NCBI GenBank assembly: GCA_020853255.1
Contig: JADYZI010000194.1
Span: 1 to 7,521, forward strand
DNA length: 7,521 nt
DNA from: Acidobacteriota bacterium
GTDB lineage: Bacteria > Acidobacteriota > Blastocatellia > Pyrinomonadales > Pyrinomonadaceae
Direction: 5' to 3'
In this document: piece by piece, positions 5,697 through 7,521 of the stretch
Layout of the letters: each line of letters starts with the position of its first letter
Position numbering within the stretch: position 1 is the first letter of the stretch
Notes under the pieces: model-generated
Databases searched by the model: none
Told to the model about the DNA's origin: nothing
Seen by the model: only the letters and a program-made list of their open reading frames with translations
Made by a program: the position numbers and the translations under genes

Positions 5697-5714
5697 CATC
5701 CGATAAAACGGATG
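5697..5714 (-). promoter_or_regulatory. Leader hairpin overlapping the ribosome site of the 129-residue gene
   Basis: CATCCG (5697-5702), an ATAAAA loop and CGGATG (5709-5714) form a perfect 6-base-pair stem just upstream of the ATG at 5688. On the minus strand the 3' arm CGGATG contains the only SD-like sequence (GGATG), so folding could hide it. The structure is seen in the sequence; a regulatory role is inferred. Confidence 0.35.
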
Positions 5715-5719
5715 TATCA

Positions 5720-5749
5720 TAGATAGCACAACGTTGCATCGCATGTCAA
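5720..5749 (-). promoter_or_regulatory. Candidate sigma-70 promoter for the 129-residue gene
   Basis: On the minus strand a perfect TTGACA (5749-5744) is followed after 18 bases by TATCTA (5725-5720). A better -10-like TATGAT lies slightly further on (5721-5716) but at a 22-base spacing. The -35 match and position about 35-60 bases before the start codon support a promoter; the -10 is weak. Confidence 0.4.
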
Positions 5750-5757
5750 TGGTTTTT

Positions 5758-5919
5758 TTTCAACGCAGAGACGCCGGGAGACGGAGAGAGGAAGAGCAAG
5801 TTTTAGCCGCGGATGACGCGCAGATCTTTACGGATAGAAATCATGGAGGTTTCAAATCGATACGCAACCTGCGTGCTCCTGTTTGAATTTCTCTGCGCCT
5901 CCGCGTCTCTGCGTTGAAA
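5758..5919. repeat. Composite intergenic inverted repeat of the 'CGCAGAGACGC' type
   Basis: TTTCAACGCAGAGACGC (5758-5774) and its exact reverse complement (5903-5919) are 17-base perfect arms. Each continues inward into similar degenerate purine-rich (left) or pyrimidine-rich (right) sequence to about 5789 and 5890. The interior holds a second repeat-like string, 'AGCCGCGGATGACGCGCAGA' (5804-5823), resembling another dispersed intergenic repeat type. The minus-strand open frame that crosses this area reads the repeat as 'QRRDAEAQR', a typical artefact. Probably a dispersed non-coding element. Confidence 0.6.
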
Positions 5920-6055
5920 GAAAGACCACAGTCGAACCCACCCGTGCGGCAGCTGTTTTAGCGATTTTACCCTTTTTATCGTTTCTATCGGTTGACCTGC
6001 TTCATAGCCGGTTTTCGTGCCGCAAATGAAGCTGGTTTTGAAGCTCGTTCCGCGA

Positions 6056-6092
6056 CAAATAGAAAAACCGCCTGCGGCCAACGCAGGCGGTT
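6056..6092 (-). terminator. Rho-independent terminator of gyrB
   Basis: An 11-base-pair perfect stem (AACCGCCTGCG 6066-6076 with CGCAGGCGGTT 6082-6092) has a 5-base loop. On the minus strand it is followed by a T-rich run (TTTTTCTATTTG). It sits about 40 bases after the gyrB stop codon. A textbook intrinsic terminator. The rest of 5920-6055 shows nothing I can support. Confidence 0.9.
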
Positions 6093-6133
6093 CCGATACT
6101 CCGGTTAAAAAGAGGTTCAGTTGGACGGCCTTC

Positions 6134-7521
<1,388 letters not shown>

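Noticed and set aside
5803..6081. Minus-strand open frame of 92 codons in the gap before gyrB
   Set aside because: It reads through the dispersed repeat ('QRRDAEAQR' is a known artefact of such repeats) and through the gyrB terminator stem.

Overview
The window looks like chromosomal DNA of a free-living, GC-rich Gram-negative bacterium. Acidobacteriota (Blastocatellia/Pyrinomonadaceae-like) is my best guess. The reasons are a GyrB carrying the extra C-terminal insert seen in many Gram-negative GyrBs, a secreted di-haem DUF1111-type oxidoreductase, a PAP2/vanadium-haloperoxidase relative, and intergenic repeats of the 'CGCAGAGACGC' and 'CTTTGCGT' kind. The assignment rests on memory of these families, not on a search.

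Layout. (1) Bases 1-503 hold the end of a vanadium-dependent haloperoxidase-like gene that has lost its catalytic middle by an apparently in-frame deletion. A strong terminator follows (517-550). (2) A ~280-base leader precedes an exported di-haem c-type oxidoreductase (834-2450). After a hairpin-forming repeat comes a secreted, probably beta-sandwich protein (2628-3341) whose start codon lies inside a perfect UUCG hairpin. (3) Bases 3370-5173 are a toxin-antitoxin cluster: a toxin-first HigB2/HigA2-like pair, a decayed GNAT (TacT/AtaT-like) acetyltransferase remnant with a one-base frameshift, and on the minus strand a VapB/VapC pair with a 4-base ATGA overlap and an upstream inverted repeat. 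(4) A small unrecognised basic-tailed protein (5299-5688, minus) follows. (5) Bases 5740-6133 are non-coding, with a composite inverted repeat and the gyrB terminator. (6) The 3' part of gyrB (minus strand) runs off the right edge.

How it works together. The two exported proteins are neighbours on one strand and may share a periplasmic role, but nothing shows a shared substrate. The toxin-antitoxin cluster is an accessory patch beside the conserved gyrB gene. One module there is clearly decayed and two look intact. I see no convincing wholly new multi-gene system. The most unusual items are the start-codon hairpin at 2612-2629, the internally deleted haloperoxidase, the unrecognised gene at 5299-5688 with its leader hairpin, and the inverted repeat upstream of vapB.
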